A DNA stretch of 64,000 nt from Flagellimonas nanhaiensis. GTDB lineage: Bacteria; Bacteroidota; Bacteroidia; Flavobacteriales; Flavobacteriaceae. Below, in pieces: positions 17,686 to 29,525 of this stretch (position 1 is the stretch's first letter; each line of letters begins with the position of its first letter). The DNA lies in assembly GCF_003382275.1 (NCBI RefSeq), contig NZ_QTJX01000002.1, positions 124,001-188,000 of the forward strand, given 5' to 3'. The notes under the pieces were generated by a model, which was not told the origin of the DNA, ran no database searches, and worked only from the letters and a program-made list of their open reading frames with translations. Position numbers and translations under genes: made by a program.

Positions 17686-19149
17686 ATGATGAACGATCAG
17701 GGCACAGAGAAAATAATAGACGAAACCAAACAAGGGACCACACTCACATTAAAAAAAGAGGAAGCGAACACCCGAAAACTTTATATAGAAAGTTACGGAT
17801 GTCAAATGAACTTTTCCGATAGTGAGATTGTGGCCTCCATCCTATCTCAAGAAGGTTTTAACACCACCCAAAAACTTGAAGAGGCCGATTTGGTTCTGGT
17901 AAACACCTGCTCCATTAGGGAAAAGGCGGAACAGACAGTTCGTAAACGTTTGGAGAAGTTCAATGCGGTAAAAAAGACAAACCCGGGAATGAAGGTTGGG
18001 GTGTTGGGATGCATGGCAGAACGTCTAAAAAGCAAATTTCTGGAAGAAGAAAAGATTGTGGATATGGTAGTTGGGCCAGATGCCTACAAGGACCTCCCCA
18101 ATCTAATTCAGGAAGTTGATGAAGGTAGGAATGCGGTCAACGTTATCCTTTCCAAAGATGAAACCTATGGCGATGTCGCTCCGGTACGGCTGAACTCAAA
18201 TGGAGTAACCGCTTTTGTATCCATTACCCGAGGATGCGACAACATGTGTACTTTTTGTGTAGTTCCGTTTACTAGAGGTCGCGAACGTAGTCGTGACCCA
18301 CAGTCCATTTTGGCAGAAGTAAACGATTTATGGGAAAAAGGATTCAAGGAAGTTACCCTACTGGGGCAAAATGTGGACAGTTACCTTTGGTACGGCGGTG
18401 GATTGAAAAAGGATTTTGAAAAAGCCACAGATATGCAAAAGGCCACCTCAGTGAATTTTGCAAAGCTACTGGAATTGGTTGCCCAGGCCCAACCCAAGAT
18501 GCGCATCCGTTTTTCTACTTCAAATCCCCAGGATATGACTTTGGATGTCATTGAGTCCATGGCCAAATATGAAAATATATGCAAGTATATCCATCTACCC
18601 GTACAAAGCGGCAGCAATAGAGTTCTCAAAGCCATGAACCGTCTGCATACACGGGAAGAGTATTTTGAACTCATTGACAACATCCGAAGAATACTACCAG
18701 ATTGCGCCATTAGTCAAGATATGATTGCTGGATTCCCAACCGAGACCGAGGAAGACCATCAAGACACCTTGAGTTTAATGGACTATGTGAAGTACGACTT
18801 TGGTTTTATGTTTGCCTATTCCGAAAGGCCGGGCACTATGGCAGCTAGAAAACTGGAGGACGATATCCCTGAGGAAACCAAAAAGAGGCGATTACAGGAG
18901 ATTATCGAGTTGCAACAAAAACATGGCTTGTTACGCACCCAGCAACATGTTGGGAAGACAGAGGAAGTTTTGATCGAGGGAGCTTCAAAAAAATCTGATG
19001 CCCATTGGATGGGACGCAATTCGCAGAACACCGTTGTGGTTTTTCCTAAGGAAAACTATAAGGTTGGGGATTTTGTAAATGTGAAGATCAATGACTGTAC
19101 TTCGGCCACATTGATCGGTGAAGCTGTTGAATATTCAAAGAACAACTGA
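17686..19149 (+). CDS. miaB: tRNA-2-methylthio-N6-dimethylallyladenosine synthase MiaB
   Basis: The 487-residue radical-SAM methylthiotransferase adds the methylthio group to i6A37 of tRNAs reading UNN codons. The N-terminal UPF0004 domain has cluster cysteines C39, C75 and C109. The radical-SAM motif is C184-x3-C188-x2-C191 (GCDNMCTFC). A TRAM domain ends the protein. A start at the second ATG (17689) is equally possible. The next gene begins only three bases after the stop, so the two form an operon. Confidence 0.97.
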   Translation: MMNDQGTEKIIDETKQGTTLTLKKEEANTRKLYIESYGCQMNFSDSEIVASILSQEGFNTTQKLEEADLVLVNTCSIREKAEQTVRKRLEKFNAVKKTNPGMKVGVLGCMAERLKSKFLEEEKIVDMVVGPDAYKDLPNLIQEVDEGRNAVNVILSKDETYGDVAPVRLNSNGVTAFVSITRGCDNMCTFCVVPFTRGRERSRDPQSILAEVNDLWEKGFKEVTLLGQNVDSYLWYGGGLKKDFEKATDMQKATSVNFAKLLELVAQAQPKMRIRFSTSNPQDMTLDVIESMAKYENICKYIHLPVQSGSNRVLKAMNRLHTREEYFELIDNIRRILPDCAISQDMIAGFPTETEEDHQDTLSLMDYVKYDFGFMFAYSERPGTMAARKLEDDIPEETKKRRLQEIIELQQKHGLLRTQQHVGKTEEVLIEGASKKSDAHWMGRNSQNTVVVFPKENYKVGDFVNVKINDCTSATLIGEAVEYSKNN

Positions 19150-19152
19150 TCA

Positions 19153-20424
19153 ATGGAAAACGTACAATCCATAAAACAACGGTTTGAGCTTATCGGTAAC
19201 GACATAAAGCTCAATCGCGCTATTGAAAAAGCCATACAAGTGGCTCCTACGGACATTTCGGTTTTGGTAACTGGGGAAAGTGGGGTTGGTAAGGAGTCCA
19301 TTCCCAAGATTATTCATTCCCTCTCCCACCGAAAGCATGCCAAATACATAGCCGTTAACTGCGGAGCCATTCCAGAAGGAACAATTGACAGTGAATTGTT
19401 TGGCCACGAAAAAGGAGCTTTTACAGGTGCCACACAGACCCGTAGTGGATATTTTGAAGTGGCCGATGGGGGTACCATATTTCTTGATGAAGTTGGAGAA
19501 CTGCCATTGACCACTCAAGTGCGACTTCTCCGGGTTTTGGAAAACGGCGAGTTCTTAAAGGTTGGGTCATCAAACGTACAGAAAACAGATGTCCGAATCG
19601 TGGCCGCCACCAACATTAATATGTTCGAGGCCATTAAAAAGGAGAAGTTTCGTGAAGACCTGTATTATAGATTGAGTACCGTGGAAATCAGCATCCCTCC
19701 ACTACGTGATCGTCAGGGAGACATCCATTTGTTGTTTCGAAAATTTGCTTCGGATTTTGGCCAGAAATACAAAATGCCCACCATCCGCTTGGAAGATGAT
19801 GCTGTCCAGTTATTGCTCAAATACCGCTGGCCTGGAAACATTAGACAACTGCGTAATATTGCTGAGCAGATATCAGTTTTGGAGGAAAACAGGAGCATTT
19901 CTTCTACCACTCTCAATAGCTACTTGCCCAATGCCGGGGATTCCAATCTTCCGGCCGTTATCGGTCAGACCAAAAAGGAAAATGATTTCAGTAACGAAAG
20001 GGAAATCTTGTACAAGGTACTTTTCGATATGAAAGGTGATCTCAACGATCTCAAAAAACTGACTTTGGAATTATTGAAACACGACAATTCTGAAAAAGTC
20101 CAAGAAGAAAATGAGACCTTGATCCGCAAGATCTACGGGAACAAAGAAGAAGAAATTCCTGCCGAAGAAAGCAGTATGACAGAGGTTCTACACCTACCAG
20201 AACCCGTCGTGGAAACAACCGTTCCTGCTGTGCAGTCCCAGGAAGACCGTTACCATTTTGCCGAGGAAATCGAAGAGGAAGAAACCTTATCTTTACAGGA
20301 AAAGGAAATTGAACTGATCAAAAAGTCATTGGAACGCAACCGTGGAAAACGAAAGGCTGCAGCTGCAGAACTTGGCATTTCGGAACGAACATTGTACCGA
20401 AAGATAAAACAGTATGATCTTTAA
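19153..20424 (+). CDS. sigma-54 interaction domain transcriptional activator (no receiver domain)
   Basis: The 423-residue protein is an AAA+ bacterial enhancer-binding protein. Walker A is at 41-48 (GESGVGKE), the sigma-54 contact loop GAFTGA at 88-93 and Walker B at 106-113 (GGTIFLDE). An acidic linker at about 325-385 leads to a Fis-type helix-turn-helix (about 394-421). It lacks any N-terminal sensory or receiver domain, so control is likely by partner binding or level. The gene is between miaB and lptE, an order common in flavobacteria. Its target promoters cannot be named from this window. Confidence 0.92.
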   Translation: MENVQSIKQRFELIGNDIKLNRAIEKAIQVAPTDISVLVTGESGVGKESIPKIIHSLSHRKHAKYIAVNCGAIPEGTIDSELFGHEKGAFTGATQTRSGYFEVADGGTIFLDEVGELPLTTQVRLLRVLENGEFLKVGSSNVQKTDVRIVAATNINMFEAIKKEKFREDLYYRLSTVEISIPPLRDRQGDIHLLFRKFASDFGQKYKMPTIRLEDDAVQLLLKYRWPGNIRQLRNIAEQISVLEENRSISSTTLNSYLPNAGDSNLPAVIGQTKKENDFSNEREILYKVLFDMKGDLNDLKKLTLELLKHDNSEKVQEENETLIRKIYGNKEEEIPAEESSMTEVLHLPEPVVETTVPAVQSQEDRYHFAEEIEEEETLSLQEKEIELIKKSLERNRGKRKAAAAELGISERTLYRKIKQYDL

Positions 20425-20452
20425 TCCCACCTGCTTAATGGAACTTGGATTC

Positions 20453-20971
20453 ATGAAAAAAAATAGTTTGAAAATTGGAATAGTGGGAGTGGCCCTGTTT
20501 TTAAATAGTTGCGGTGCCTATAACTTTTCCGGCGCCGACATTGGTACAGCCCAAAGCTTTCAGGTTAACTTTTTTCAGAATTACGCAGATCAAACACCAG
20601 GATCCACTTTTGTTCCTGGATTGGACCGGGACTTTACCCTGGCACTGCAAGATATGATCAATAACCTGACCAGTCTTTCCCTTACAGGCAGCAATGGCGA
20701 TTTACTCTATGAAGGTGAAATTGTGGAATACAAAGTAATTCCTATGACAGCCACTGCAGATCAGCGAACCGCTCAAAACCGACTTACCATGAGTGTAAAT
20801 GTCAGGTTCTATAACAATACCAAAGACGATGCTGATTTTGAACGCAGGTTTTCCTTTTTCTTTGACTTTGATGCCGCCGCAGCATTGACATCAGTGCAAG
20901 CTCAGGCCCACGAAGAACTTTTTGAACGATTGACACAAGACATTTTTAATGCCTCTTTAGGAAATTGGTAG
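20453..20971 (+). CDS. lptE: LPS assembly lipoprotein LptE
   Basis: The 172-residue lipoprotein has lipobox L-N-S-C with cysteine near residue 20, followed by GAYNFSGADIG, the typical opening of Bacteroidota LptE. LptE plugs the LptD barrel that inserts lipopolysaccharide into the outer membrane. Two upstream in-frame ATGs (20414 and 20438) exist, but only the ATG at 20453 places the basic and hydrophobic signal regions correctly. It lies 28 bp after the sigma-54 activator gene and 4 bp before the TPR gene. Confidence 0.85.
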   Translation: MKKNSLKIGIVGVALFLNSCGAYNFSGADIGTAQSFQVNFFQNYADQTPGSTFVPGLDRDFTLALQDMINNLTSLSLTGSNGDLLYEGEIVEYKVIPMTATADQRTAQNRLTMSVNVRFYNNTKDDADFERRFSFFFDFDAAAALTSVQAQAHEELFERLTQDIFNASLGNW

Positions 20972-20975
20972 CGGA

Positions 20976-21860
20976 ATGAACGTATCGGATTTTTTACATA
21001 TTCTTCAAAAATCAAACACCATCCTGTCTCCACAACAGACCAGGGAGCTGGAAGGCATTATTGAAGAATACCCTTATTTTCAGGCGGCAAGGGCGCTGCA
21101 TTTAAAAGGGCTTAAAAATTTGGACAGCTACAAATACAACAATGCTCTAAAAGTGACCGCCGCTCACACTGCCGACAGGGATGTTCTTTTTGACTACATC
21201 ACATCACAAGAATTTGTACAGAACAATATTGCCGATACCATAGCTGGCCGCGGATCAAAACTAGAGGAGCAAAGTGCAGTTTCGGAAGAGATTGAACCAA
21301 GTCCTTCAGTTGAAACCATTCAGGCTGAATCCAATGAAGCGCTGCCACAAAATATTCAGGATGCAGAACAAATTTTGAATCCTTCGTTGTTCAAATCAAA
21401 AGAAGAGAAAGAAGTAACAGAAACAGATGACCAAGATGAGCCTTCCGATACTGATACTGACCTAGAGTTGGGCAAACCCCTTCCTTTCACAAAAAAGGAA
21501 AGACATTCTTTTACAGAATGGCTACAACTGACTTCCACAAAGACCGAACAGGAGGAACCCGTGGAAGAAGTCACAAAATCGGACAGGAAGCAGAGGTTTG
21601 ATCTTTTGGACAAGTTCATTGAAAACAATCCTAAGATTGTCCCCAAAGATTCCATGGTAAAGGTAAACATTAAAGAGTCCACTAAAATTGACAAAACCGA
21701 GCTAATGACCGAAACGTTGGCCAAGGTTTACCTGGAGCAAAAAAAGTACAAAAAAGCCATCCAAGCATTCAAAATTTTGAGTTTGAAATATCCAGAAAAA
21801 AGTGGTTTCTTTGCAGACCAAATTCGGGCGGTGAAGAAGCTGCAGAAAGAAAAAGAATGA
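20976..21860 (+). CDS. acidic cytoplasmic protein with C-terminal TPR-like helices
   Basis: I do not recognise a named family for this 294-residue protein. No signal peptide is present. The N-terminus (residues 1-90) is helical, the middle (about 90-200) is low-complexity and rich in E, D, S and T, and the C-terminus (TLAKVYLEQKKYKKAIQAF, then LKYPEKSGFFADQI) reads as one TPR-like helical pair. It lies between lptE (4 bp gap) and secG (7 bp gap), so it is cotranscribed with envelope and secretion genes; a scaffold role is only a guess. Confidence 0.8.
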   Translation: MNVSDFLHILQKSNTILSPQQTRELEGIIEEYPYFQAARALHLKGLKNLDSYKYNNALKVTAAHTADRDVLFDYITSQEFVQNNIADTIAGRGSKLEEQSAVSEEIEPSPSVETIQAESNEALPQNIQDAEQILNPSLFKSKEEKEVTETDDQDEPSDTDTDLELGKPLPFTKKERHSFTEWLQLTSTKTEQEEPVEEVTKSDRKQRFDLLDKFIENNPKIVPKDSMVKVNIKESTKIDKTELMTETLAKVYLEQKKYKKAIQAFKILSLKYPEKSGFFADQIRAVKKLQKEKE

Positions 21861-21867
21861 GTTAAAA

Positions 21868-22230
21868 ATGAGCACGTTTACAATTTTTTTGATATTGATC
21901 ATCATTGTCTGCCTTTTATTGGTTTTGGTCATTATGGTCCAAAATCCTAAAGGTGGAGGATTGTCCTCATCATTTGGTGGTGGTGGCAACCAGGTCGTAG
22001 GAGGAGTAAAAAAGACTGGGGATTTCTTGGATAAGAGTACCTGGACACTTGCTACCCTACTCATTGTACTGATCCTGCTTTCCAACATTTCCCTAAAGGG
22101 AAGTTACAGCCAAGCAGATTCCAAGTTGTTGCAGGGAGATGATACCGAGGCCACAATCCCGGAAGCAGTTCCTGAGGAAGTGCCAGAACAACTTCCTCCT
22201 GCCACAAACCCAGCGGACACGATCAACTAA
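21868..22230 (+). CDS. secG: preprotein translocase subunit SecG
   Basis: The 120-residue protein has the SecG plan: a first membrane helix at residues 2-24, a glycine-rich loop (NPKGGGLSSSFGGGG, about 28-43) and a second helix at about 55-74. A proline- and glutamate-rich tail is typical of flavobacterial SecG. It assists SecYE in protein export. A strong terminator 20 bp downstream separates it from groES. Confidence 0.95.
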   Translation: MSTFTIFLILIIIVCLLLVLVIMVQNPKGGGLSSSFGGGGNQVVGGVKKTGDFLDKSTWTLATLLIVLILLSNISLKGSYSQADSKLLQGDDTEATIPEAVPEEVPEQLPPATNPADTIN

Positions 22231-22250
22231 GAAGAATGGCAAATCATACA

Positions 22251-22285
22251 AAAATGCCAGCTTGAATGACAAGCTGGCATTTTTG
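22251..22285 (+). terminator. terminator after secG
   Basis: AAAATGCCAGCTT and AAGCTGGCATTTT pair as a 13-bp stem around GAATGAC, followed by T residues. It separates the miaB-secG run from groESL. Confidence 0.93.
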
Positions 22286-22373
22286 TTTTCCATAATGTCA
22301 GTTTTTATGCAATGGCATAATTTCTGCCCAAAGTTTCCCGAATTTTTAAATCAAATACCTAAAAAATAATAAG

Positions 22374-22652
22374 ATGGCTAAAATCAACATCAAACCATTG
22401 GCGGACAGAGTTCTTGTAGAACCGGCCCAAGCCGAGACCAAAACTGCTTCTGGAATCATTATTCCCGATACAGCAAAGGAAAAACCCCAAAAAGGAAAAA
22501 TTGTGGCTGTTGGCCCAGGCACCAAGGACGAACCTATGACAGTTAAGGTTGGCGACATGGTACTTTATGGTAAATATGCAGGTACCGAGCTAAAGCTTGA
22601 TGGTGGAGATTTCTTGATCATGAGAGAAAGTGACATTTTAGCAATTGTTTAA
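22374..22652 (+). CDS. groES: co-chaperonin GroES
   Basis: The 92-residue protein is a full-length Hsp10 that caps the GroEL folding chamber. The beta-barrel core ([11 protein letters not shown], then [16 protein letters not shown], then [13 protein letters not shown]) and the C-terminal [11 protein letters not shown] are conserved. It is 21 bp upstream of groEL and forms the usual operon. The 120-bp leader holds the secG terminator but no CIRCE-type heat-shock operator that I can see. Confidence 0.98.
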   Translation: MAKINIKPLADRVLVEPAQAETKTASGIIIPDTAKEKPQKGKIVAVGPGTKDEPMTVKVGDMVLYGKYAGTELKLDGGDFLIMRESDILAIV

Positions 22653-24305
<1,653 letters not shown>

Positions 24306-24329
24306 AAAACATCAAATCTTAAAAATCAG

Positions 24330-24358
24330 AAGGCCCATGTTTTACGTGGGCCTTTTTT
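24330..24358 (+). terminator. terminator after groEL
   Basis: AAGGCCCATG and CGTGGGCCTT pair as a 10-bp stem with one T-G wobble around a short T-rich loop and are followed by TTTT. I see nothing else in the rest of the gap up to 24457. Confidence 0.92.
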
Positions 24359-24457
24359 ATTTCCCTACCGTTGTCCATACTTGTTAAGCTGTCCTTGGTC
24401 TAAAACATTCTTGAAAAAGTATTTTAATAGTTACTTTTTATCTATAAAATACAAGCA

Positions 24458-25657
24458 ATGAGACCTTTACACTTCACCTACGTAGCCATACTTCTTTTGT
24501 TGGCATCGGCTTTTATGATTCCTAAAAATGCTATCCCTCAAAAGAATCCTAACATATCCGTTATGGCCTATTACGTTCCGGAAAAGGATTATCAGCCAGA
24601 AAAACTGCCCTTGCATCAGTTGACCCATATAATATTCTCGTTCACCAATGTAATCGATAACCAAATGCAGTTTCGGCATGCAGAAAACAAGGAAAAACTG
24701 CATCAACTTGTGGCCCAACGAAAAAAACACCCAAACCTAAAGGTTATGATTGCCTGTGGAGGTTGGGGCGCAGATGGTTTTTCGGATATGTCGCACACTC
24801 CTGAAAATCGAAAGAAGTTTGTCGAAAGCGTGGTTGCGTTCAATAAAAAATACGACTTGGATGGTTTGGATATGGACTGGGAATATCCCGCCATTCCCGC
24901 AGCAGGAACCGGAGCAAGACCTGAGGACAAACAAAACTTTACCCTGTTGATGAAAGAACTTCGTGAGGGGTTGAATACTCTTAAAAGAGAGCAGACACTA
25001 ACTTTTGCCTCGGCCGGTTGGAAACGCTATTATGAAAATATTGAATTGGAGAAAGTGATGCAATATGTGGACTACATGAACATTATGACCTATGATCAAG
25101 TGGGTTCCAACTCCCCATTTACAGGTCATCATACCCCCTTGGGATTCATCAACGAGAAGGATATAGCGGGAACCCCTGCGGCAGAATTTCTAGAGGATTG
25201 GAAAAAGAAAAGAAATGATGGTCGGGATTATGGTCCCAGATCAGCCGAAAAAATAGTTTCCTATTGTTTGGAACAAGGTGTTAAGCCAGAACAATTGGTC
25301 ATTGGTTCCGCTTTTTACGGAAGGGCATGGAAGGGTGTTCCTCCCAAGAGTAATGGTCTTTATCAAACCAATTCAGGCGCCCATATTGGATGGTCTGCCT
25401 ACCAACAAATCAGAAATGAATTTGAATCTGATCAGAACTATGTCAGGTATTGGGACCCTATTGCCAAAGCGCCTTATCTCTACAATGCCAAGGACAGCAT
25501 TTTTATAAGTTATGATGATACCGTTTCGGTTCGATTAAAAACCGAATACGCCATAAAAAAGAAATTAGGGGGAATTATGTTTTGGCAGTTAGGCAATGAT
25601 ACCAAAGAAGAGAACAGCCTGTTGAAATCCATGTACGATGCTTCTATAAAGGAATGA
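24458..25657 (+). CDS. secreted glycoside hydrolase family 18 chitinase
   Basis: The 399-residue protein has an N-terminal signal sequence (hydrophobic residues 8-20) and a complete GH18 domain. The catalytic motif DGLDMDWE ends in the proton donor E142, and the SxGG-like strand reads IACGGWG. The MTYDQVGS strand and the final IMFWQLGND strand are also present, with a chitinase insertion region. GH18 enzymes cleave beta-1,4-GlcNAc links in chitin or peptidoglycan-like and N-glycan substrates. No carbohydrate-binding or Por secretion tail is seen. The next two genes (DUF4838, GH29) follow closely, suggesting one glycan target. Confidence 0.93.
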   Translation: MRPLHFTYVAILLLLASAFMIPKNAIPQKNPNISVMAYYVPEKDYQPEKLPLHQLTHIIFSFTNVIDNQMQFRHAENKEKLHQLVAQRKKHPNLKVMIACGGWGADGFSDMSHTPENRKKFVESVVAFNKKYDLDGLDMDWEYPAIPAAGTGARPEDKQNFTLLMKELREGLNTLKREQTLTFASAGWKRYYENIELEKVMQYVDYMNIMTYDQVGSNSPFTGHHTPLGFINEKDIAGTPAAEFLEDWKKKRNDGRDYGPRSAEKIVSYCLEQGVKPEQLVIGSAFYGRAWKGVPPKSNGLYQTNSGAHIGWSAYQQIRNEFESDQNYVRYWDPIAKAPYLYNAKDSIFISYDDTVSVRLKTEYAIKKKLGGIMFWQLGNDTKEENSLLKSMYDASIKE

Positions 25658-25680
25658 CCATTTAGATTAAAGTTGAACCT

Positions 25681-27912
25681 ATGCGGAAAACTTACTACAC
25701 ATTGTTATTTTTTATCGGAATCATGGTCACCTCTTGCTCTTCGGACCATATTGTCTTGGTAAAAAATGGAAAAACCAATTATGAAATTGTCCATCTGGGA
25801 AGTGCCTCCGAGAATCAATACAAATCAGCTGAGAAACTCCAAAGCTATCTTCAGAAAATAAGTGGTGCAAAGTTGGAGCTCGTTGACGAAAGTTCCCAGA
25901 CCTTGGGAAAGAACAAAATCTATATCGGTACTATAAAAGAGGAGGAACTAACCCCGCATCAAATCAGAATTAGAACCGAAAATGATAATGTTTCTATTGC
26001 AGGCGGTTCCGATATGGCCACCAATAATGCTGTTTATGAGTTTTTGGAAAAATTCTTGGATTGCAAATGGTATGCACCAAATGCTGAGGAAATCCCATCG
26101 CTTACCACAATAAGCTTAGACCCAATTGACTTTAGCTATATTCCAGAAATAACCACTAGGACCGTACATTCTAAACTTTTCTATGAAAACCCGGAGTTTG
26201 CAGACCAGCTCAAAGTAACTTATGAAGCATTCCCTACATATGTTCCTTCGGCCCGGGTGCACACATTTCACAAATTCATGCCCGAGGAAGTTTTCTACCA
26301 ATCCCATCCAGAGTATTATGCCTTGCGCGAAGGAAAAAGGTTGCCCACACAATTATGCCTCACCAACGAAAAAGTTTTAGAAATTGTAAAGGATTCTGTT
26401 AGTGCTCTTTTTGACAGACATCCAGATGCTTTGGTGATTTCAGTAAGCCAGGATGACAACCAACAATATTGTCAATGCCCCAATTGCAACAAAATTGATG
26501 TAGCAGAGGGAAGTCCGGCCGGAACCATGATTCACTTTGTAAATAAAGTGGCCAGAGCTTTCCCCGACAAGACCATTTCAACCCTGGCCTATCAACACAC
26601 CCGTAAACCTCCAAAAATCAAACCAGAAGAAAATGTTTTGATTACGCTTTGCTCCATTGAATGTGATAGAAGTGGTCCTATTTCAGAAAAGTGTACCGAT
26701 TTTGCGGATGACCTAAAAAACTGGGGGAAATTGACCAACAACATCAGAATTTGGGATTATACCACGCAATTCACAAACTTCCTGGCTCCCTTTCCAAATA
26801 TCAAGACCCTAAAACCAAATATTGAATTATTTCGTGACAACAATGCCAAATGGGTTTTTGAGCAACACAGTCATAATCCAAGTGAGCTTTTTGAATTACG
26901 ATCATACATCACCGCCAAATTACTGTGGAACCCCAATCTGAATTTTGAAGAGCTCCTAGAGCAATTCACCAATGGTTATTATCATGAAGCGGGACCTTTT
27001 GTTAAAAGTTATGTTGATTTGATCCATTCCAAGTTAAGTGAAGATGACGATTTTTTTCTCTTCCTATATGGTGATCCTTCGGAAGCATTCAATTCTTACT
27101 TAAGCCCAGAAATGTTGGATGAATACTCCCGTCTTTTTGAGCAAGCTGAATCAGCCGTCGCCTCCAAATCTGAAATACTCAAAAGAGTAAAAATGGCCCG
27201 TATGGGTGTTGACTATGCAAGGCTAGAAGCAAGTAGAAAAAATCTATCAGAAAACTACAGTCTAACCCTTTCCGATGAAAATGGGATAGAATCCATAAAT
27301 CCGAAAGTGGCTCTACTTCTGGACAACTTTAGTAATACGGCAAAGGAAAACAACATTACCCTGATGAATGAAATGGGATTTACCGTTAAAGAGTACGGCT
27401 CCAATTATATTTCAGCTTTGGAAATGGCCAAAAAACCAAATAAGGCTAAAGGTAAAAAAGTCATCTCCATCACCAACCCCACAAAGTATGCAGATGAAAA
27501 CCCAATGGTCCTGACCGATGGTGCGCTGGGAGGAAGTAGCTTTTATGCCAATTGGCTGGGATACGTTGGAACAGATATGGAGGTAATCGTGGATTTGGAA
27601 GAACTTCAACACATAAGTTCAATCTCCATGGCCTTTCTGCAAGTGACCAATCATGTTGTCTTTTTTCCTACTTCAGTCACTTACTATGGTTCACAGGACA
27701 ATAAAAATTTCATTCCGCTTGGCTCCGTAAAAAACCTTAAACCTTTGACCAAAACCAGCAAAATCAATGAAATCAATTACTTTGACCAAAAGTTTTCCCC
27801 AACAGAAGTTAGATATGTAAAAGTTGTGGCTGAAGCCGAAAAAACTCCATATTGGCACCACTACGCAGGCTTACCCTCATGGGTCTTTGCTGATGAGATT
27901 ATTATTGATTAG
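25681..27912 (+). CDS. DUF4838 lipoprotein, alpha-glucuronidase-like N-domain with F5/8-type C-domain
   Basis: The 743-residue protein has a lipobox ending at C19 (VTSC). Residues of about 30-140 resemble the small N-terminal domain found in GH67 alpha-glucuronidases and GH20 enzymes (KLQSYLQKISGAKLEL). The DUF4838 core follows (about 145-560), including the pair CQCPNCNK, and the last 140 residues resemble an F5/8 type C (discoidin) sugar-binding domain (VLTDGALGG, DLEELQHISSISMAFLQ). A carbohydrate-active role is likely by architecture, but the reaction is not established. It lies 23 bp after the GH18 gene. Confidence 0.82.
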   Translation: MRKTYYTLLFFIGIMVTSCSSDHIVLVKNGKTNYEIVHLGSASENQYKSAEKLQSYLQKISGAKLELVDESSQTLGKNKIYIGTIKEEELTPHQIRIRTENDNVSIAGGSDMATNNAVYEFLEKFLDCKWYAPNAEEIPSLTTISLDPIDFSYIPEITTRTVHSKLFYENPEFADQLKVTYEAFPTYVPSARVHTFHKFMPEEVFYQSHPEYYALREGKRLPTQLCLTNEKVLEIVKDSVSALFDRHPDALVISVSQDDNQQYCQCPNCNKIDVAEGSPAGTMIHFVNKVARAFPDKTISTLAYQHTRKPPKIKPEENVLITLCSIECDRSGPISEKCTDFADDLKNWGKLTNNIRIWDYTTQFTNFLAPFPNIKTLKPNIELFRDNNAKWVFEQHSHNPSELFELRSYITAKLLWNPNLNFEELLEQFTNGYYHEAGPFVKSYVDLIHSKLSEDDDFFLFLYGDPSEAFNSYLSPEMLDEYSRLFEQAESAVASKSEILKRVKMARMGVDYARLEASRKNLSENYSLTLSDENGIESINPKVALLLDNFSNTAKENNITLMNEMGFTVKEYGSNYISALEMAKKPNKAKGKKVISITNPTKYADENPMVLTDGALGGSSFYANWLGYVGTDMEVIVDLEELQHISSISMAFLQVTNHVVFFPTSVTYYGSQDNKNFIPLGSVKNLKPLTKTSKINEINYFDQKFSPTEVRYVKVVAEAEKTPYWHHYAGLPSWVFADEIIID

Positions 27913-27985
27913 CAATGCTTGTGATACGAAGTTATTCCCAACAAATCCCATGGAAAACTATACCGATAACTAATTTGAAAACAAA

Positions 27986-29479
27986 ATGGAAATGAAAAAC
28001 CTCCAGAAAAGAAAATGGGCAACCCTACTATTTTTCCTAATTGTGGGTTTCAGCACGTTACATGCCCAAGCTGTTTATGAGGAAGAACGTTATGTACCCG
28101 AGACAGACCCGATGGTGCTGAAAAAATTGGAGGAATGGCAAGATTTAAAGTTTGGGCTCTTGATGCACTGGGGTCCCTATAGTCAATGGGGAATTGTGGA
28201 GTCTTGGTCTCTCTGCCCAGAAGAATATGGTTGGTGCGAGCGCAAGATGGGCGCCAATCCAAATGATTATTTTGCCTACAAGAAAGAATATGAAAATTTA
28301 CAGAAAACCTTTAATCCCACTAAGTTTAATCCGGATAAATGGGCAAAAGCAGCCAAGTATGCTGGAATGAAATATGTGGTTTTTACCACAAAGCACCATG
28401 ATGGGTTCTCCATGTTTGATTCAAAATACACCGATTACAAAGTAACCGACCCAAAAACGCCTTTTTCAACACATCCCAAAGCAAATATTACCAAAGAAAT
28501 CTTTGATTCATTCAGAAATGAAGGACTGTGGGCGGGCGCTTATTTTTCAAAACCAGATTGGCACATGCCATATTATTGGGACCCATACTTTCCTCCTCGG
28601 GACAGAAATGTAAATTATGAACCAGAGGCCTATCCAGAAAAATGGCAACACTATGTGGATTTTACCCATAACCAGATTTTGGAATTGCTTACAGACTACG
28701 GGAAAGTGGATATTTTGTGGCTGGACGGTGGTTGGGTCGCCAAAACACCAAAATCTTTCATTACCAGCTGGTATGACCACCAACTTAAGGACAATGCCAA
28801 TGGCTATCTTAAACATCGCATAATAAACCAGGACATTAAAATGGATGAGCTGGTGGTTAAAGCAAGACAGAAACAACCTGGGTTGATTGTTGTGGACAGG
28901 GCAGTCCATGGAAAAAATCAAAACTATTTAACACCAGAAAACCGAGTTCCTGAAAAACCACTGCCATATCCATGGGAATCATGTATAATTTCCGGTGGTG
29001 GATGGTCCTATACCTTCGATGCAAACTATATGACCAGCCATGAAGCCATACATACTTTAGTGGACATTGTGGCCAAAGGGGGAAATCTATTATTGAACAT
29101 TGCCCCTAGTCCTGAAGGCGAATTGGACGAAGGTGCATACCGATTGTTAGAAAAAGTTGGAGATTGGATGAAGGTAAATAGTGAAGCCATTTACGGGAGC
29201 AAGGCCGTTGAACCGTACAAATTTGACAATGTGTGCCTTACCTCAAAAGGCGATGTCATTTATTTAATCAATCTTATTAAAGAAGGTCAAGACACACTTC
29301 CATCAGAAATCAAATTCCCGTTGACAAAAGGTCAAAAAAGAATGAGAGCAACACTTTTAGGGCCAAATATTCAGCTAAAAACCAAAAAGGTTGATGATTA
29401 CCTCATCATAAGCATTCCAAAGAGCAAAAAACAACAATTGCTGAATACCGAGGCATTTGTAATTAAATTAGGACAGTAA
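27986..29479 (+). CDS. glycoside hydrolase family 29 alpha-L-fucosidase
   Basis: The 497-residue enzyme has a signal peptide ending near HAQA and a GH29 (beta/alpha) barrel. The motif FGLLMHWGPYS, the pair KHHDGF and the nucleophile aspartate D247 in WLDGGW identify the family. GH29 enzymes release alpha-linked fucose by retention. A second ATG at 27992 is an alternative start. It is the third gene of the GH18-DUF4838-GH29 run, 73 bp after the DUF4838 gene. Together they could process fucosylated GlcNAc-containing glycans; this is an inference. Confidence 0.94.
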   Translation: MEMKNLQKRKWATLLFFLIVGFSTLHAQAVYEEERYVPETDPMVLKKLEEWQDLKFGLLMHWGPYSQWGIVESWSLCPEEYGWCERKMGANPNDYFAYKKEYENLQKTFNPTKFNPDKWAKAAKYAGMKYVVFTTKHHDGFSMFDSKYTDYKVTDPKTPFSTHPKANITKEIFDSFRNEGLWAGAYFSKPDWHMPYYWDPYFPPRDRNVNYEPEAYPEKWQHYVDFTHNQILELLTDYGKVDILWLDGGWVAKTPKSFITSWYDHQLKDNANGYLKHRIINQDIKMDELVVKARQKQPGLIVVDRAVHGKNQNYLTPENRVPEKPLPYPWESCIISGGGWSYTFDANYMTSHEAIHTLVDIVAKGGNLLLNIAPSPEGELDEGAYRLLEKVGDWMKVNSEAIYGSKAVEPYKFDNVCLTSKGDVIYLINLIKEGQDTLPSEIKFPLTKGQKRMRATLLGPNIQLKTKKVDDYLIISIPKSKKQQLLNTEAFVIKLGQ

Positions 29480-29481
29480 AA

Positions 29482-29515
29482 GTCCCTTTTACACCAGTTT
29501 TGATGTAGAAGGGAC
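29482..29515. terminator. hairpin between convergent GH29 and HMA-MauE genes
   Basis: GTCCCTTTTACA (29482-29493) pairs with TGTAGAAGGGAC (29504-29515) as a 12-bp stem with one wobble. It sits between two convergent stops. T runs are imperfect on both sides, so efficiency is uncertain. Confidence 0.6.
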
Positions 29516-29525
29516 CTATTACATT

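Noticed and set aside
22231..22373. Possible CIRCE-type heat-shock operator before groES
   Set aside because: No such inverted repeat is present; the only stem there is the secG terminator.
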